Shown: positions 25,723 to 35,919, counted from the stretch's first letter. The stretch is 64,000 bases of DNA from Roseobacter sp. MH60115 (GCF_015644665.1 NZ_JADOBQ010000005.1:248001-312000), one strand, 5' to 3'. Program-made: numbers and translations. The notes: generated by a model from the letters alone, not told the origin.

Positions 25723-26628
25723 ATGCGCGTGATCTTTATGGGGACACCTGAATTTTCGGTGCCCGTCCTTGATGCCCTGGTGGCGGCGGGACACGAGATT
25801 GCCTGCGTTTACGCGCAGCCGCCTCGGCCCTCCGGACGGGGCAAGAAAGAGCGACCCGGCCCTGTCCACAAACGTGCGCTGGAGTTGGGATTGCCCGTGT
25901 TGACGCCGGTCTCTCTGAAAGATGAAGACGCGCAGGACGTATTTCGGGCATTCCATGCGGATGTGGCGGTTGTCGTCGCCTATGGATTGATCTTGCCACA
26001 GGCTATTCTCGATATGCCGAAACTGGGGTGCCTAAACATTCACGCCAGTCTTCTGCCAAGATGGCGCGGTGCTGCGCCGATCCACCGTGCGATTATGTCC
26101 GGCGACGCGGAGACAGGTGTTTGTATCATGCAGATGGAAGCCGGATTGGACACGGGGCCGGTGCTGTTGCGGGACGCCACAAAAATCGGTGAGGAGGAGA
26201 CCACGGCCACGCTGCACGACCGGCTCAGTGCGATGGGGGCTGCGCTGGTTGTGGACGCGTTGGCGCAGATCGGCCAGTTGGTCCCGCAGCCTCAAACCGA
26301 AACCGGAGTGACCTATGCCGACAAGATCGACAAATCAGAAGCCCGCGTGGACTGGCACCAGCCCGCAGAGCATGTGGACCGCCTGATCCGGGGGTTGTCC
26401 CCGTTTCCGGGTGCCTGGATCATGGATGGCGATACGCGCATAAAACTGCTCGGCGCGCGTCTTGCGGAAGGGCAGGGCGCGCCCGGTACCGTTCTGTTGG
26501 ATCCATTGCGGGTTGTCTGTCAGGACGGGGCCGTCGAACTCACCCGCTTGCAGCGCGCGGGCAAAGCTGTGCAGGATGCGCAGGACTTCCTGCATGGTTG
26601 GCCAATGGCTGCGGGAAAGCAGCTTTGA
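25723..26628 (+). CDS. fmt: methionyl-tRNA formyltransferase
   Basis: 301 residues. Formylates Met-tRNA(fMet) with 10-formyl-tetrahydrofolate. [20 protein letters not shown] opens the transferase domain; [20 protein letters not shown] holds the catalytic Asn-His, and MEAGLDTGP the Asp. A C-terminal OB-fold follows (from about 205). AGGAGA at 25711 fits ATG 25723. Partner of the def genes just upstream. Confidence 0.97.
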   Translation: MRVIFMGTPEFSVPVLDALVAAGHEIACVYAQPPRPSGRGKKERPGPVHKRALELGLPVLTPVSLKDEDAQDVFRAFHADVAVVVAYGLILPQAILDMPKLGCLNIHASLLPRWRGAAPIHRAIMSGDAETGVCIMQMEAGLDTGPVLLRDATKIGEEETTATLHDRLSAMGAALVVDALAQIGQLVPQPQTETGVTYADKIDKSEARVDWHQPAEHVDRLIRGLSPFPGAWIMDGDTRIKLLGARLAEGQGAPGTVLLDPLRVVCQDGAVELTRLQRAGKAVQDAQDFLHGWPMAAGKQL

Positions 26629-26641
26629 GGGAGAAGGCGCG

Positions 26642-26878
26642 ATGTTTCCAACGCTGATCGGCACCGTCGTGATTGCCGGAATTGTCGGCTATCTCTGTGA
26701 AAAAACCGGGTTTACCCACAACGGCTATCTGCAGAGCATCATCATCTGCGTGGGCGGTGCGTTTCTGTTCTACTTCATCCGACTGATGTTCGGCTTCGGC
26801 TTTTCCAGTCCCGGTCTAAACGCAATTGCCTCTTCCATCGGCGCCTTGATCATCGTGCCTTTTCACTGGCGAAAATAG
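26642..26878 (+). CDS. GlsB/YeaQ/YmgE-like small membrane protein
   Basis: 78 residues with three hydrophobic segments (LIGTVVIAGIVGYLCEK, SIIICVGGAFLFYFIRL, GALIIVPFHW), glycine-rich like transglycosylase-associated stress membrane proteins. Family placement is probable, not certain. GGGAGAAGG precedes ATG 26642, 13 bp after fmt. It ends 2 bp from the convergent RND gene. Confidence 0.75.
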   Translation: MFPTLIGTVVIAGIVGYLCEKTGFTHNGYLQSIIICVGGAFLFYFIRLMFGFGFSSPGLNAIASSIGALIIVPFHWRK

Positions 26879-26880
26879 CA

Positions 26881-29800
26881 CTATTCGGCGGGCCGACCGG
26901 TCAGAGCAGCCTCTTCATCCGGGCGCGGTGCCCGCACGCAAAGACGCAGGAGCGGCGGCACCGTGAGCAGTGTCAGGAAGGCGGACATCGACAGTCCCCC
27001 GACAACCACGGCACCAAGGCCACGGTAGAGCTCTGACCCTTCGCCCGGGATCAGCACCAGCGGCAGCATCCCGAAGACCGAGGTCAGCGTCGACATGAAG
27101 ATCGGCCGGATACGGTTGCTGGTCGCCTCTTCGATGGCGGCAATGGGGGCCATGCCTTCATCGCGCAGGTGGTAGAGCGTCTGGTGCACGATCAGGATCG
27201 CGTTATTCACCACGATCCCGACCAGAATAATAAAGCCCAGCAGGGTCAGCATATCCAGAGGCTGGTTCTGAAAGGTGTTCAGCAGGGCGAGCCCGCCAAC
27301 GCCGCCGGCTGCAGCGACCGGCACGGAGATCAGGATCACCAGCGGCAGAACGAAACTCTCAAAGAGGATCGCCATGACCAGAAAGACGATGATCAGCGCC
27401 ACGGCGAGGTTGATCTGGATGGCATCCCAGGTCTGGCTGAGTTGATCGGCGGTGCCGGACACGCTGACGCGGATGCCGTTGGGCAACCCCTGCTCTTCCA
27501 GAACCGAGACAACCTCGGTTTCCAGCAGTTCCACCGCCGCCTCCAGTGGCAGGGCGTCCGAGGGGCGCACTTCCAGCGTCACGGTGCGCAACCGGTCGCG
27601 GTGCCTGATCTCGGTCGGACCTGCAGTGACGACAACATCGGCCAGTGCGGTCACGGGCACGATCTGCCCCGAGGGCGTCACCACCGGGTAGTTGCCGATG
27701 TCCTGCGTTCGCTGGGCGACCTGCAGACCCGGATCGCCTTTCAGCATCAGGTTCAACCGCTCTGCCCCGACCGTGATCTCGGCCACGCGCAGCCCGTCGT
27801 TGAAGGCATCAACCGTCAGCGCCAGATCAGACGCGCTGAGCCCTGCATCGGCCAGCCGCAGCCGGTTAGGCACCAGCCGAACCTCGGGGGCGCCAAGCTC
27901 CAACCCCGGGATCGGACGGAACTGATGGCCTTCGGAGCGGGGCAGCAGGCCTGCGATTGTGCCTGCCGCCTGACCGGCGACGGCCAGAATTTCATCCAGA
28001 TCCTGCCCTGAGATGTTGAGTTCGATGGTGCGCCCCCCGCCAACACCGCGCCCAAAAAGCGAGGGTTGTGTCATGAACCCGAAAGTGCCGGGCTCCGCGA
28101 ATATCGGCGTCGACAGGACGGGGATAAGCTCGCCTGCGCGGGTTCCGTCAACGGCGGCGGCCCCCACAAAGCTGTTGCCGGGGGTGGCCACGAAGAAGAA
28201 GTTCTCGATCGTCGGCGTACCGTCTTCCATCTGGGGCGCGGGGGCGGCTTCCCAGAGCGGGCGGGCCACGCCTTCGATCCGCTGCGCGATTGTCTGTGTC
28301 GTGTCGAGGTTATACCCGGGCGGCGGAATGATCAGGCCGAACACCAGATTTCGATTGCCTTCCGGCAGGTATTCCAGGCGCGGCAAAAAGATGACGCTGG
28401 CGATAGCCGCACCGCCCGCGATGGCGGCCACCATCATCAGACCAATGGCCCGGAACCGCACCGTCATGCGCACGTAACGCATCACCAGCCCGTGGAACCC
28501 ATGGGCCAGATGATCGAGCCCCCAGATTCTCATGGTGACCTGTTCGCCCTGTTTCAACAGGCGGCTGGCGAGGGCGGGAATGACCGTGACCGCAACGACG
28601 AGCGACAGGAGCACGGAGACCGAAATCGCAACGGCGATATCGCGAAAGAGCTGACCGGCTTCGAGTTGCATAATCAGGATCGGGATGAAGACCAGCACGG
28701 TGGTCAGGGCGGAGACGAGGATCGCGCCCCAGACCTGTTTGGCGCCCTTGTAAGCCGCCTCGCGCCGGGTCAGCCCCTGTTCACGCAAGCGGTAGATGTT
28801 TTCCAACACAACGATGGCCGCATCGACGATCATGCCCACGGCAAAGGCAATTCCGGCCAGCGAGATCACGTTCAGCGTGCGCCCGGTGGCGGCCATGGCG
28901 ACAAAGGTTGCCACGATACTGACCGGAATGGCCAGCGACACCACAAGCGTGGCGCGCGGGCTGCGCAGAAAGGCGAGCAGGACCGCAGCGGCCAGCGCGC
29001 CGCCGATCCAGATGTTCTGTGTCACCAGATCGATGGCCCCGTTGATGTAGATGGTTTCATCATAGACCTGACGCATCTGTAGCCCGGCATCGGAGACGGG
29101 GCCTTCGTCCAGTTCGGTCAGCACCGCGCGCACGGATTCCATGGTCTCGATGACATTGGCGCCGGGTTCGCGCACAATGTTGAAGGCCAGTCCGGGCTCC
29201 CCGCGGAAACGCAACCGGGCCCCGGGTTCCTGATAGGCAAAACCGACCTCTGCCACATCCCCGACCCGCACGCGACCCGACCCGCCATTGCCAAGCTCGG
29301 AGCGCAGCACGACTTCTTCGATGGCGGCAACCGTGTTGAGGTTGCCCTCGGCGCGCACCACATAGCGGCGTTTGCCCTCTTCCACATCCCCGGCGGAGAG
29401 GGAAATGTTTTCGTTGCGCAGGATGTTCACCACGTCCGGCACCGTCAGATCAAACCGGGCCAACTGCCTCGGATCAACCACGACCTGCAATTCGCGGGTC
29501 ACCCCGCCGAAGACATTCACCGCAGAAACACCTTCGATCCGCTCGACCCGGTCCTTGATGATGTCTTCGACAAAATCGCCATAGGTCGGCATGGATTGGG
29601 TGTTGCCCTCCTGCGCGGTCAGCAGGACCCAGGCAATCGGGCTGTCATCTGATCCAGAGGTGTCCAGCGACGGCTCGCCGGCCTCATCGGGATAATCCCC
29701 CACCCGATCCAGACGGTTCGAGACAAGCAGAAGCGATTGGCTCATATCCGTGCCAATGCCGAATTCCAGCGTCACCGATGCCTCGCCGGTTTGCGCGCGC

Positions 29801-30045
29801 GAGGTCATGACGTCGAGCCCCTCCAACCCGCGCAAGGCCTCTTCCTGCCGGTTGATGATTTCCCGTTCGATCTCTGAGGGGGCGGCGCCGGGCCAGTTCG
29901 TGCTGATCACGACGATGGGTTTGCGGACGTCAGGCGCCAACTGGATCGGAATACGGGTGACCGCGATGACACCGAACAGGACGGCCATCACGACCGCGGC
30001 CATGACGGCGACGGGGCGATCGATGGCGAACCGGATGAAATCCAT
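26881..30045 (-). CDS. RND efflux transporter, inner-membrane permease (AcrB/HAE1-like)
   Basis: 1054 residues with about twelve membrane helices and two large periplasmic loops. MDFIRFAIDRPVAVMA starts the protein, and the fourth helix has GMIVDAAIVVLENI, with one of the two Asp of AcrB replaced by Ala. GGAGG sits before ATG 30045; the 82 codons upstream lie within the adaptor gene and are not coding in this frame. It is one base after the adaptor stop. No outer-membrane TolC-like gene is next to it. Confidence 0.94.
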   Translation of the reverse strand: MDFIRFAIDRPVAVMAAVVMAVLFGVIAVTRIPIQLAPDVRKPIVVISTNWPGAAPSEIEREIINRQEEALRGLEGLDVMTSRAQTGEASVTLEFGIGTDMSQSLLLVSNRLDRVGDYPDEAGEPSLDTSGSDDSPIAWVLLTAQEGNTQSMPTYGDFVEDIIKDRVERIEGVSAVNVFGGVTRELQVVVDPRQLARFDLTVPDVVNILRNENISLSAGDVEEGKRRYVVRAEGNLNTVAAIEEVVLRSELGNGGSGRVRVGDVAEVGFAYQEPGARLRFRGEPGLAFNIVREPGANVIETMESVRAVLTELDEGPVSDAGLQMRQVYDETIYINGAIDLVTQNIWIGGALAAAVLLAFLRSPRATLVVSLAIPVSIVATFVAMAATGRTLNVISLAGIAFAVGMIVDAAIVVLENIYRLREQGLTRREAAYKGAKQVWGAILVSALTTVLVFIPILIMQLEAGQLFRDIAVAISVSVLLSLVVAVTVIPALASRLLKQGEQVTMRIWGLDHLAHGFHGLVMRYVRMTVRFRAIGLMMVAAIAGGAAIASVIFLPRLEYLPEGNRNLVFGLIIPPPGYNLDTTQTIAQRIEGVARPLWEAAPAPQMEDGTPTIENFFFVATPGNSFVGAAAVDGTRAGELIPVLSTPIFAEPGTFGFMTQPSLFGRGVGGGRTIELNISGQDLDEILAVAGQAAGTIAGLLPRSEGHQFRPIPGLELGAPEVRLVPNRLRLADAGLSASDLALTVDAFNDGLRVAEITVGAERLNLMLKGDPGLQVAQRTQDIGNYPVVTPSGQIVPVTALADVVVTAGPTEIRHRDRLRTVTLEVRPSDALPLEAAVELLETEVVSVLEEQGLPNGIRVSVSGTADQLSQTWDAIQINLAVALIIVFLVMAILFESFVLPLVILISVPVAAAGGVGGLALLNTFQNQPLDMLTLLGFIILVGIVVNNAILIVHQTLYHLRDEGMAPIAAIEEATSNRIRPIFMSTLTSVFGMLPLVLIPGEGSELYRGLGAVVVGGLSMSAFLTLLTVPPLLRLCVRAPRPDEEAALTGRPAE

Positions 30046-30046
30046 A

Positions 30047-31174
30047 TCAGCCTCCGTTACTGGCGCCCATGGGCGCGATGGCTTGCCCGGGGCGCAGACG
30101 TTCATTGCCGCGAGTGACGACAACCTCGCCCTCCTGCAGGCCGCCCAGAACTTCGAACCGGTCCCCGAGTGCGACGCCGATTTCCACCGTGCGCGGTTGC
30201 GCTTGTCCGTCCGCAGCGACGAAAACGGTCCAGCCACCGCGCGCCTGGACAAGCGCATCCTTGGGCACGGACAAGACCTCGCGCGGTTCACTGATCGGGA
30301 TGGACACGGTGATCGATTGCCCGATCGCGACGGTTTTCATGTCGATCAGAAGCGGTGAGGAAAAGCGTACCGGCCGTGTCCGGGTTGCCGTGTCCTCGAC
30401 CGGCAGCAGCACCCGTACCGTCAGGGCGAGCTCCTCACCTGCTTCCGTGATGCCGCTGACCTCAAGTCCCGGCTCCAGCACGCGGATGTATTTCGAGGGC
30501 ACGCTGGCTTCGATCTCGAAGGATTGTGTGTCCAGCAGCGACACGACCGGCGCGCCGGAACTGATGAATTCGCCGGGGTTGGTGTTGACCTCCAGCACGA
30601 TCCCGGAAAACGGTGCGGTGATCCGGGCGCGGTCCAGCTGATAGCGGGCTTCGGCCTCATTGGCTTCGGCTGTCTGGACCCGCGCTTCGGCCTCGGCCAG
30701 CTGTCCCTGGGCCTCGAAAAAATCGCTCTGGGCTTCGTCGAAGCGGCTGGAGGAGAAAGAGGTGGTGCCGCGCAGCCCTTCGATCCGCGCCAACGACTTG
30801 GTCGTGCGGTCGACACGTGATTTTGCGGTTGCGATCCCGGCGCGCGCTTCGGAAAGACCCGCATCCGCCTGGCGTGCAAGGATTTCCAGCAACTCTGTAT
30901 CCAGCTCGGCGAGGATATCGCCCTGGGACACTGTAACCCCTTCCAGCACATGAACCTTATCGACGGTTCCGGCAATCCGGCTGGCCACGGTGCCCTCGCG
31001 CGACGTGACCACCTCGGCAAAAAGCGGCACCGTTTCGGCGATGGATTGCACTTCAACGGTCTCGACGCCAACGGCAGCGGGCCCGCCTTGCGCGGCCACC
31101 GTGCTGCCCGTCGCCAGAAGAACACCGGTCACAAGCAAAGAACGCAGCAGATTCGGAAACGGATTTATACTCAT
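30047..31174 (-). CDS. RND efflux periplasmic adaptor (membrane fusion protein)
   Basis: 375 residues: signal segment (LLVTGVLLATGSTVAAQ), lipoyl/barrel half (GTVDKVHVLEGVTVSQGDILAELD), alpha-hairpin coiled coil (residues 95-180), second lipoyl half (APFSGIVLEVNTNPGEFI) and beta-barrel/MP domains. It links the permease to an outer-membrane channel. Ribosome site is poor. Translational coupling to the permease is likely (1-bp gap). The TetR gene upstream may regulate the pair. Confidence 0.92.
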   Translation of the reverse strand: MSINPFPNLLRSLLVTGVLLATGSTVAAQGGPAAVGVETVEVQSIAETVPLFAEVVTSREGTVASRIAGTVDKVHVLEGVTVSQGDILAELDTELLEILARQADAGLSEARAGIATAKSRVDRTTKSLARIEGLRGTTSFSSSRFDEAQSDFFEAQGQLAEAEARVQTAEANEAEARYQLDRARITAPFSGIVLEVNTNPGEFISSGAPVVSLLDTQSFEIEASVPSKYIRVLEPGLEVSGITEAGEELALTVRVLLPVEDTATRTRPVRFSSPLLIDMKTVAIGQSITVSIPISEPREVLSVPKDALVQARGGWTVFVAADGQAQPRTVEIGVALGDRFEVLGGLQEGEVVVTRGNERLRPGQAIAPMGASNGG

Positions 31175-31276
31175 GGATATGCTTTCTGTGCCTGACGCAG
31201 GCGGTAGGGCTGGGACCTAGGTAAGTCCTGCAGCAGTCAAATACCACTTTGGCGCGCAAACGCACCTGCAAATTCC

Positions 31277-31286
31277 AGTGATCACT
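31277..31286. promoter_or_regulatory. palindrome between tetR and the RND operon
   Basis: AGTGATCACT, a perfect 10-bp palindrome, just downstream of the tetR stop and about 100 bp upstream of the adaptor start. Position would suit a TetR operator; the symmetry is short, so weak evidence. Confidence 0.25.
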
Positions 31287-31290
31287 CAGA

Positions 31291-31974
31291 TTATTCCGGC
31301 GCTTTGCCCGATTCAAGGTCACGCGCATAGGCGATGAGGGCATCCACTTCTTCGGCAAGGGGCTCTTGCCCGGTAAATCCCAGCAGATAACTGGACACCA
31401 GACGGCTGCGTGCCTCCATCGGCTCATTCAATTGCGCGTCGTCGTACCCGATCTGCATATAGTAGAGGATACGCGCCCGCGCGACGGCTTCGAGATCGGG
31501 ATAGCCGAACCGGGCGAACATCGCCCGCAGCGCTTCCAGCCGTTCCGCTTCGGAGGCATGCAAGACCTCGCGCACGCGCGGTGCACGGCGTGCCCAGTCC
31601 CGTATGGCAAAATCGAGCCGCGTGCTGAACAGCGCGGGGTTGATCACGCAGCGAAAGACATTGCCGACCGCTTCGGTGATGGTGTTTGCCGGGGTTTGCG
31701 CCTTGGCCACAAGGGCGGCGGTGTTGGTTTGCCGCCAGTGATCGAGCAGGGCATCCAGCAAATCCTGCCGCGATTTGAAATACCAGTAGAAGCTGGAGCG
31801 GGAGACCTGCAGTTTCTCCCCGATGAGCTGGATTTTCACACCCTCCACGCCGTGGGCCAGCAAGGCCTCCAGCGCCGCGTCCAGCCAGTCCTGCCGGGTC
31901 ACCTTGATGTTCCCGACAAGGGGCGCGTTCTGAGGGATGTCCGGGGGCGGGCCGGGCTTTCGGGGGGCGTTCAT
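31291..31974 (-). CDS. TetR/AcrR family transcriptional regulator
   Basis: 227 residues. N-terminal helix-turn-helix in GVKIQLIGEKLQVSRSSFYWYFKSRQDLLDALLDHW; the C-terminal ligand domain is helical. ATG 31974 is 4 bp after the mttB-family stop, with GGAAAG within the end of that gene. The longer frame starting at 32085 overlaps mttB and is unlikely. It is cotranscribed with the methyltransferase and dehydrogenase, so it probably regulates methylamine use, and possibly the RND pump next to it. Confidence 0.92.
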   Translation of the reverse strand: MNAPRKPGPPPDIPQNAPLVGNIKVTRQDWLDAALEALLAHGVEGVKIQLIGEKLQVSRSSFYWYFKSRQDLLDALLDHWRQTNTAALVAKAQTPANTITEAVGNVFRCVINPALFSTRLDFAIRDWARRAPRVREVLHASEAERLEALRAMFARFGYPDLEAVARARILYYMQIGYDDAQLNEPMEARSRLVSSYLLGFTGQEPLAEEVDALIAYARDLESGKAPE

Positions 31975-31978
31975 GGGT

Positions 31979-33520
31979 TCAGCTTTCCGGCGGCGCGCCG
32001 CCGGCGTCGGACTTCCGGCGGATGTCGTCGCGCAGGCGGGCCAGGGCGGTTTCATCCGCGCTCGGGCCTGCAGCCTCCGCCACAATCTGTTTCCACATAT
32101 CGGTCGCGCGGGTGGTTGCGTCCTTGCCGCCGCGTTCCTGCCATGTGCCGAAATTCGTGAGGTCCCCGATCAGCGGCTCGTAGAATGCCGTCTGATACCG
32201 CTCCATCGTATGGGGGGTGCCAAAGAAGTGCCCGCCCGGCTGCACGTCTTCCAGTGCCGCGAGGCCGATATCGGCGGCATCCGCCGGGGTTTCCGTGCAC
32301 AGCTCTGCAACCATTTGAAGGACTTCCAGATCGGTGATGAGTTTCTCGTAAGATACGGTCAAACCCCCTTCAAGCCAACCGGCGGCATGGATCACAACCG
32401 TCGCACCGGCCAGCAGACAGCCCCATGTGCCAAATTGCGTTTCATTGGCCGCCTGCACGTCGCTGAGGTTGGCCGCCGAGCCGCTGGCGCAGCGCCACGG
32501 CAGGCCGATTTTGCGGGCCAATTGTCCGGCGGCGAGGCTGGCTTTGAAGTGTTCTGGCGTGCCAAAGGCGGGCGCGCCGGATTTCATGTCCACGTTGGAG
32601 GTGAAGGTGCCGTAGCAGACGGGTGCACCGGGGCGGGTGAGCTGGGTCAGCGTGATCGCGGCGAGCGCTTCGGCATGGCTGAGGGTCATGGCGCCTGCCA
32701 CGGTGATCGGGGCCATCGCGCCCATGAGCGTGAAGGGGGTCACGATGCTGACCTGTCCGGCCATGGCAAAGTCCATGAGCCCCTGCGCCATGGGGATATC
32801 CAGCGTGCGGGGCGAATTGGTGTTGATGATCGTGTAGCAATGGCTCTCGGTCGCGAACGCATCGTCGGACAGACCGCGAAAGTCGCGCAGCATCTCGAAG
32901 CTTTGCATGACCTGCGGTGTGCCGCGCGAGAAGATGAAGGGGACCTTGTCGGACAGCGACAGCTGCGCATCCAGCGTCGCGTAGTGACGCAGGTGCATCG
33001 GCACGTCCTGCGGCTCGATCAGCGGCGGAACCATGTGCAGCACGTCGAAATGCTGGGTGAGCTGCACGAGCTCGCGGAAGTCGCGCTCCGTGCCCGGGCG
33101 GCGACCTCGCTCCAGATCTGTGGCGTGGGGCGCGCCGGCGCCAGGTTGGAACACCAGATTGCCCAGCTCCAGTGTGATGTCGCGGTCGGGCACGGCCCCG
33201 CGCACGGGGATCGACCTTGGCGCGCTGGCAAGCGCTGCCTCCACCATCTCGCGCCCGATATGCACCATCTCACTGTCCTCATGCACTGTGGCACCGCCCG
33301 CCTTGTAGGCATGGCGCGCGGCGGGCAGGAGCACCTTGATGCCGAGGCGTTCGAGCACATCTAAAGCGGCCTCGTGGATCGCTTCGATCCGGTCGTCCGA
33401 GAACACCGACATGGGTGGGAACGGGTTGCGCAGATGGCGATAGTCCACCTTGCGCTTGGCGGGCGGGGCGCCGCCACCCCGACGGGTGCGCCGCCGCCCG
33501 GTGTTCTCGGCCAGCGTCAT
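31979..33520 (-). CDS. trimethylamine methyltransferase (MttB) superfamily protein, non-pyrrolysine
   Basis: 513 residues of the MttB family, with conserved blocks FGTPEHFKASLAAGQLARK, VQPGGHFFGTPHTMERY and TPFTLMGAMAPITVAGAM. There is no in-frame TAG, so it is the non-pyrrolysine type; characterised relatives (MtgB) demethylate quaternary amines such as glycine betaine with a corrinoid partner. No corrinoid protein gene is present here. The ATG overlaps the upstream dehydrogenase stop by 4 bp. Confidence 0.9.
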   Translation of the reverse strand: MTLAENTGRRRTRRGGGAPPAKRKVDYRHLRNPFPPMSVFSDDRIEAIHEAALDVLERLGIKVLLPAARHAYKAGGATVHEDSEMVHIGREMVEAALASAPRSIPVRGAVPDRDITLELGNLVFQPGAGAPHATDLERGRRPGTERDFRELVQLTQHFDVLHMVPPLIEPQDVPMHLRHYATLDAQLSLSDKVPFIFSRGTPQVMQSFEMLRDFRGLSDDAFATESHCYTIINTNSPRTLDIPMAQGLMDFAMAGQVSIVTPFTLMGAMAPITVAGAMTLSHAEALAAITLTQLTRPGAPVCYGTFTSNVDMKSGAPAFGTPEHFKASLAAGQLARKIGLPWRCASGSAANLSDVQAANETQFGTWGCLLAGATVVIHAAGWLEGGLTVSYEKLITDLEVLQMVAELCTETPADAADIGLAALEDVQPGGHFFGTPHTMERYQTAFYEPLIGDLTNFGTWQERGGKDATTRATDMWKQIVAEAAGPSADETALARLRDDIRRKSDAGGAPPES

Positions 33521-35919
33521 ACCCGCATGACCTTGCCCTCTGGGTCGTAAGGTGAGGGCGGGATGACCTTCGCGGCGCGCTCGATCCCCACCACATGCAC
33601 GCTGAGCGCGGTGTCGGGCTTAGCGTGCTCGGTGTTGACCAGCGCCATCGCCAGCGATTTGCCGGTGGTGTGACCGTAAGCGCCGGAGGTGACGAAGCCC
33701 ACTTTCTCCGCCCCGGCCCAGATCGGCTCATAGCCGCTCGCATCCGCGTCCTTGGCGTCGATCTCGAGCGTGACCTGAATTTGCGCCGGGCCATTCCCGT
33801 CGCGCTCGGCAAGTGCGGCGGATTTGCCAACGAAGTCTTTCTCCCAGTCGATCCAGCGGTCCATGCCGGTCATGCCGGGGGTGTAGCCTTGGGTGAATTC
33901 GGCGTTCCAGATGCCGAAGCTCTTCTCGATCCGCAGGCTGAGGAGCGCGTTGAAGCCGACCTCGCGGATGCCTTCTTCCTCGCCCGCCTCCAGCAGGATG
34001 CGGCGCAGGGTGGCGTGATCGCCAGCACGGCAGTGGATTTCGTACCCCAGCTCGCCGGTGACCGACAGTCGCCCCACCTTGCAGCGCAGAAGGCCGATGT
34101 CGAAGGCGCCGCAGCCCATGAAGGGCAAATCGCCGATGGGACCGTCGGTGAGTTTCTCAATGACCGCCCTTGACGCTGGCCCGGAGAGCGAGAACCCGGC
34201 GGTATCCTCGCCCAAATCGCGGATGGTCACGCCGTCGTCCATATGGTCGTTGAACCAGCGCATGTGCCAGCTGCGCAGATAGTAGCTGCCCATGATCCAC
34301 CAGATGCCGTCGCCCCAGTTGAAGATGGTCAGGTCTCCCTTGAGACGCCCGTCTTCCGCCAGCATGGGCGCGAGCTTCGCCCGACCCGGCTTGGGCAGTT
34401 TCGAGGCCATGATCCGGTCGAGCCAAGCTTCGGCGTTCGGACCGGTGACCTCGAAGCGGGAGAACCCGGTGATGTCGAGCAACCCGACGCCATTGCGCAC
34501 GGCGTGACATTCATCGGCGACGATCAGATGCGCGTTCGAGCGTTTCAGGGAAGGGGTTTCCTTGAACCCGGGCTCAGCGAAATAGAGCGGCACTTCCAGA
34601 TCCCAGCTTTGGCCCCACTGGCAGCCCGCGGCGGTCATGTCCGCATAAGCGCCTGCGGTTTTCAGCGGGCGGCCCGCAGGCAGCTGTTCGTTGGGATAGG
34701 TCATCACGAAGCGGCGGGTGTAGAACTGGCCCGTGGTCTCCTTGATGTACTGCCTGTTCTCGGCCCAGACACCGTAGCGGGCCACATCCATGCCGAAGAC
34801 GTCCGCCTCGGGCGTGCCGTGGATCATCCACTCGGCAAGGCTCTTACCGACCCCGCCGCCCTGCAGGAAGCCCGCCATGACCGCACAAGCGGACCAATAG
34901 CCGCGTTTGCCGGGCACGGGGCCGACCAACGGATTGCCATCCGGCGAGAAGGTGAAGGCGCCGTTGACCCAGGTCTTCACGCCGACCTCCTGTAGGCAGG
35001 GGTAGCGTTCGAACCCCAGGGTCAACTCGTGTTCGATCCGGTCGGGATCTTCCTGCTGCAGCTCGAAGCCATACTCCCACGGCGCGCCGTCCATCATCCA
35101 GTGTTGGTGGTTGATCTCGTAGATGCCCAGCAGCACGCCTTTCTGATCCTGCCGCAGATAGGTGAAGCCTTCCAGATCCACAGTCATCGGCACCTCAAAG
35201 TCGATGTCTTCCAGCTGCGGGATGGTGTCGGAAATCAGGTAGTGGTGGTTGAGCGGGGAGACGGGCAGTTCGATTCCCGCCATGCGCCCGACCTGCTTGG
35301 CCCAGAGACCGGCGGCATTGACCACATGCTCGCAGGTCACGGTGCCCTTTTGGGTGACGACCTCCCAGCCTTGCAGCGTCTGGTTCAGCTCCAGCACGCG
35401 GTTGTGTTCGATCACCTCTGCGCCGCGTTTCCTGGCCGCACCGGCATAGGCGTGCACGGTGCCCGTGGTGTCGATATAGCCCTCGCGGTCCGCCCACATG
35501 CCGCCCAGAAGCCCGTCGCCGGACATGATCGGGTTCAGCGCCATCGCCTCTTCTACGGTCACGAGACGGCAATCCTCGATGCCGATGGACTGGAACGTGC
35601 GGTAGGCCGATTGCAGCCATTCCCAGCGATCAGGCGTGCCCGCCATGGTCAAGCCACCGGTCATGTGCAGCCCGATGTTCTGGCCGCTCTCTGCCTCAAT
35701 CTCGCTCAGCAGATCAATCGTGTAGGCCTGCAGCTGCGCAATATTCGGATCCGCATTCAGCGCATGAATGCCACCCGCCGCGTGCCAGCTGGACCCTGCC
35801 GTCAACACCGAGCGTTCGATCAGGCAGACGTCGGACCAGCCCATCTTGGCCAGATGATAGAGAACAGAGGCGCCGACAACGCCGCCTCCGATCACGACAA
35901 CGCGGTAATGCGACTTCAT
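33517..35919 (-). CDS. FAD/folate demethylating dehydrogenase (dimethylglycine/sarcosine dehydrogenase-like)
   Basis: 800 residues. DAO-type FAD domain with VVVIGGGVVGASVLYHLAKMG at the N-terminus, a middle FAO_M region and a C-terminal GCV_T/aminomethyltransferase domain (ending SDTALSVHVVGI) that binds tetrahydrofolate. Such enzymes oxidise N-methyl groups of dimethylglycine or sarcosine. GGAGG precedes ATG 35919; 23 upstream codons are not needed. Leads the operon with the MttB-family gene, so a betaine/methylamine pathway is likely. Confidence 0.92.
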   Translation of the reverse strand: MKSHYRVVVIGGGVVGASVLYHLAKMGWSDVCLIERSVLTAGSSWHAAGGIHALNADPNIAQLQAYTIDLLSEIEAESGQNIGLHMTGGLTMAGTPDRWEWLQSAYRTFQSIGIEDCRLVTVEEAMALNPIMSGDGLLGGMWADREGYIDTTGTVHAYAGAARKRGAEVIEHNRVLELNQTLQGWEVVTQKGTVTCEHVVNAAGLWAKQVGRMAGIELPVSPLNHHYLISDTIPQLEDIDFEVPMTVDLEGFTYLRQDQKGVLLGIYEINHQHWMMDGAPWEYGFELQQEDPDRIEHELTLGFERYPCLQEVGVKTWVNGAFTFSPDGNPLVGPVPGKRGYWSACAVMAGFLQGGGVGKSLAEWMIHGTPEADVFGMDVARYGVWAENRQYIKETTGQFYTRRFVMTYPNEQLPAGRPLKTAGAYADMTAAGCQWGQSWDLEVPLYFAEPGFKETPSLKRSNAHLIVADECHAVRNGVGLLDITGFSRFEVTGPNAEAWLDRIMASKLPKPGRAKLAPMLAEDGRLKGDLTIFNWGDGIWWIMGSYYLRSWHMRWFNDHMDDGVTIRDLGEDTAGFSLSGPASRAVIEKLTDGPIGDLPFMGCGAFDIGLLRCKVGRLSVTGELGYEIHCRAGDHATLRRILLEAGEEEGIREVGFNALLSLRIEKSFGIWNAEFTQGYTPGMTGMDRWIDWEKDFVGKSAALAERDGNGPAQIQVTLEIDAKDADASGYEPIWAGAEKVGFVTSGAYGHTTGKSLAMALVNTEHAKPDTALSVHVVGIERAAKVIPPSPYDPEGKVMRV

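Noticed and set aside
28066-29082. 338-residue plus-strand frame opposite the RND permease
   Set aside because: Antisense shadow with low-complexity Asp/His/Gly composition.
31979-33520. Pyrrolysine-type TMA methyltransferase
   Set aside because: No in-frame TAG codon interrupts the gene, so it belongs to the non-pyrrolysine MttB group.
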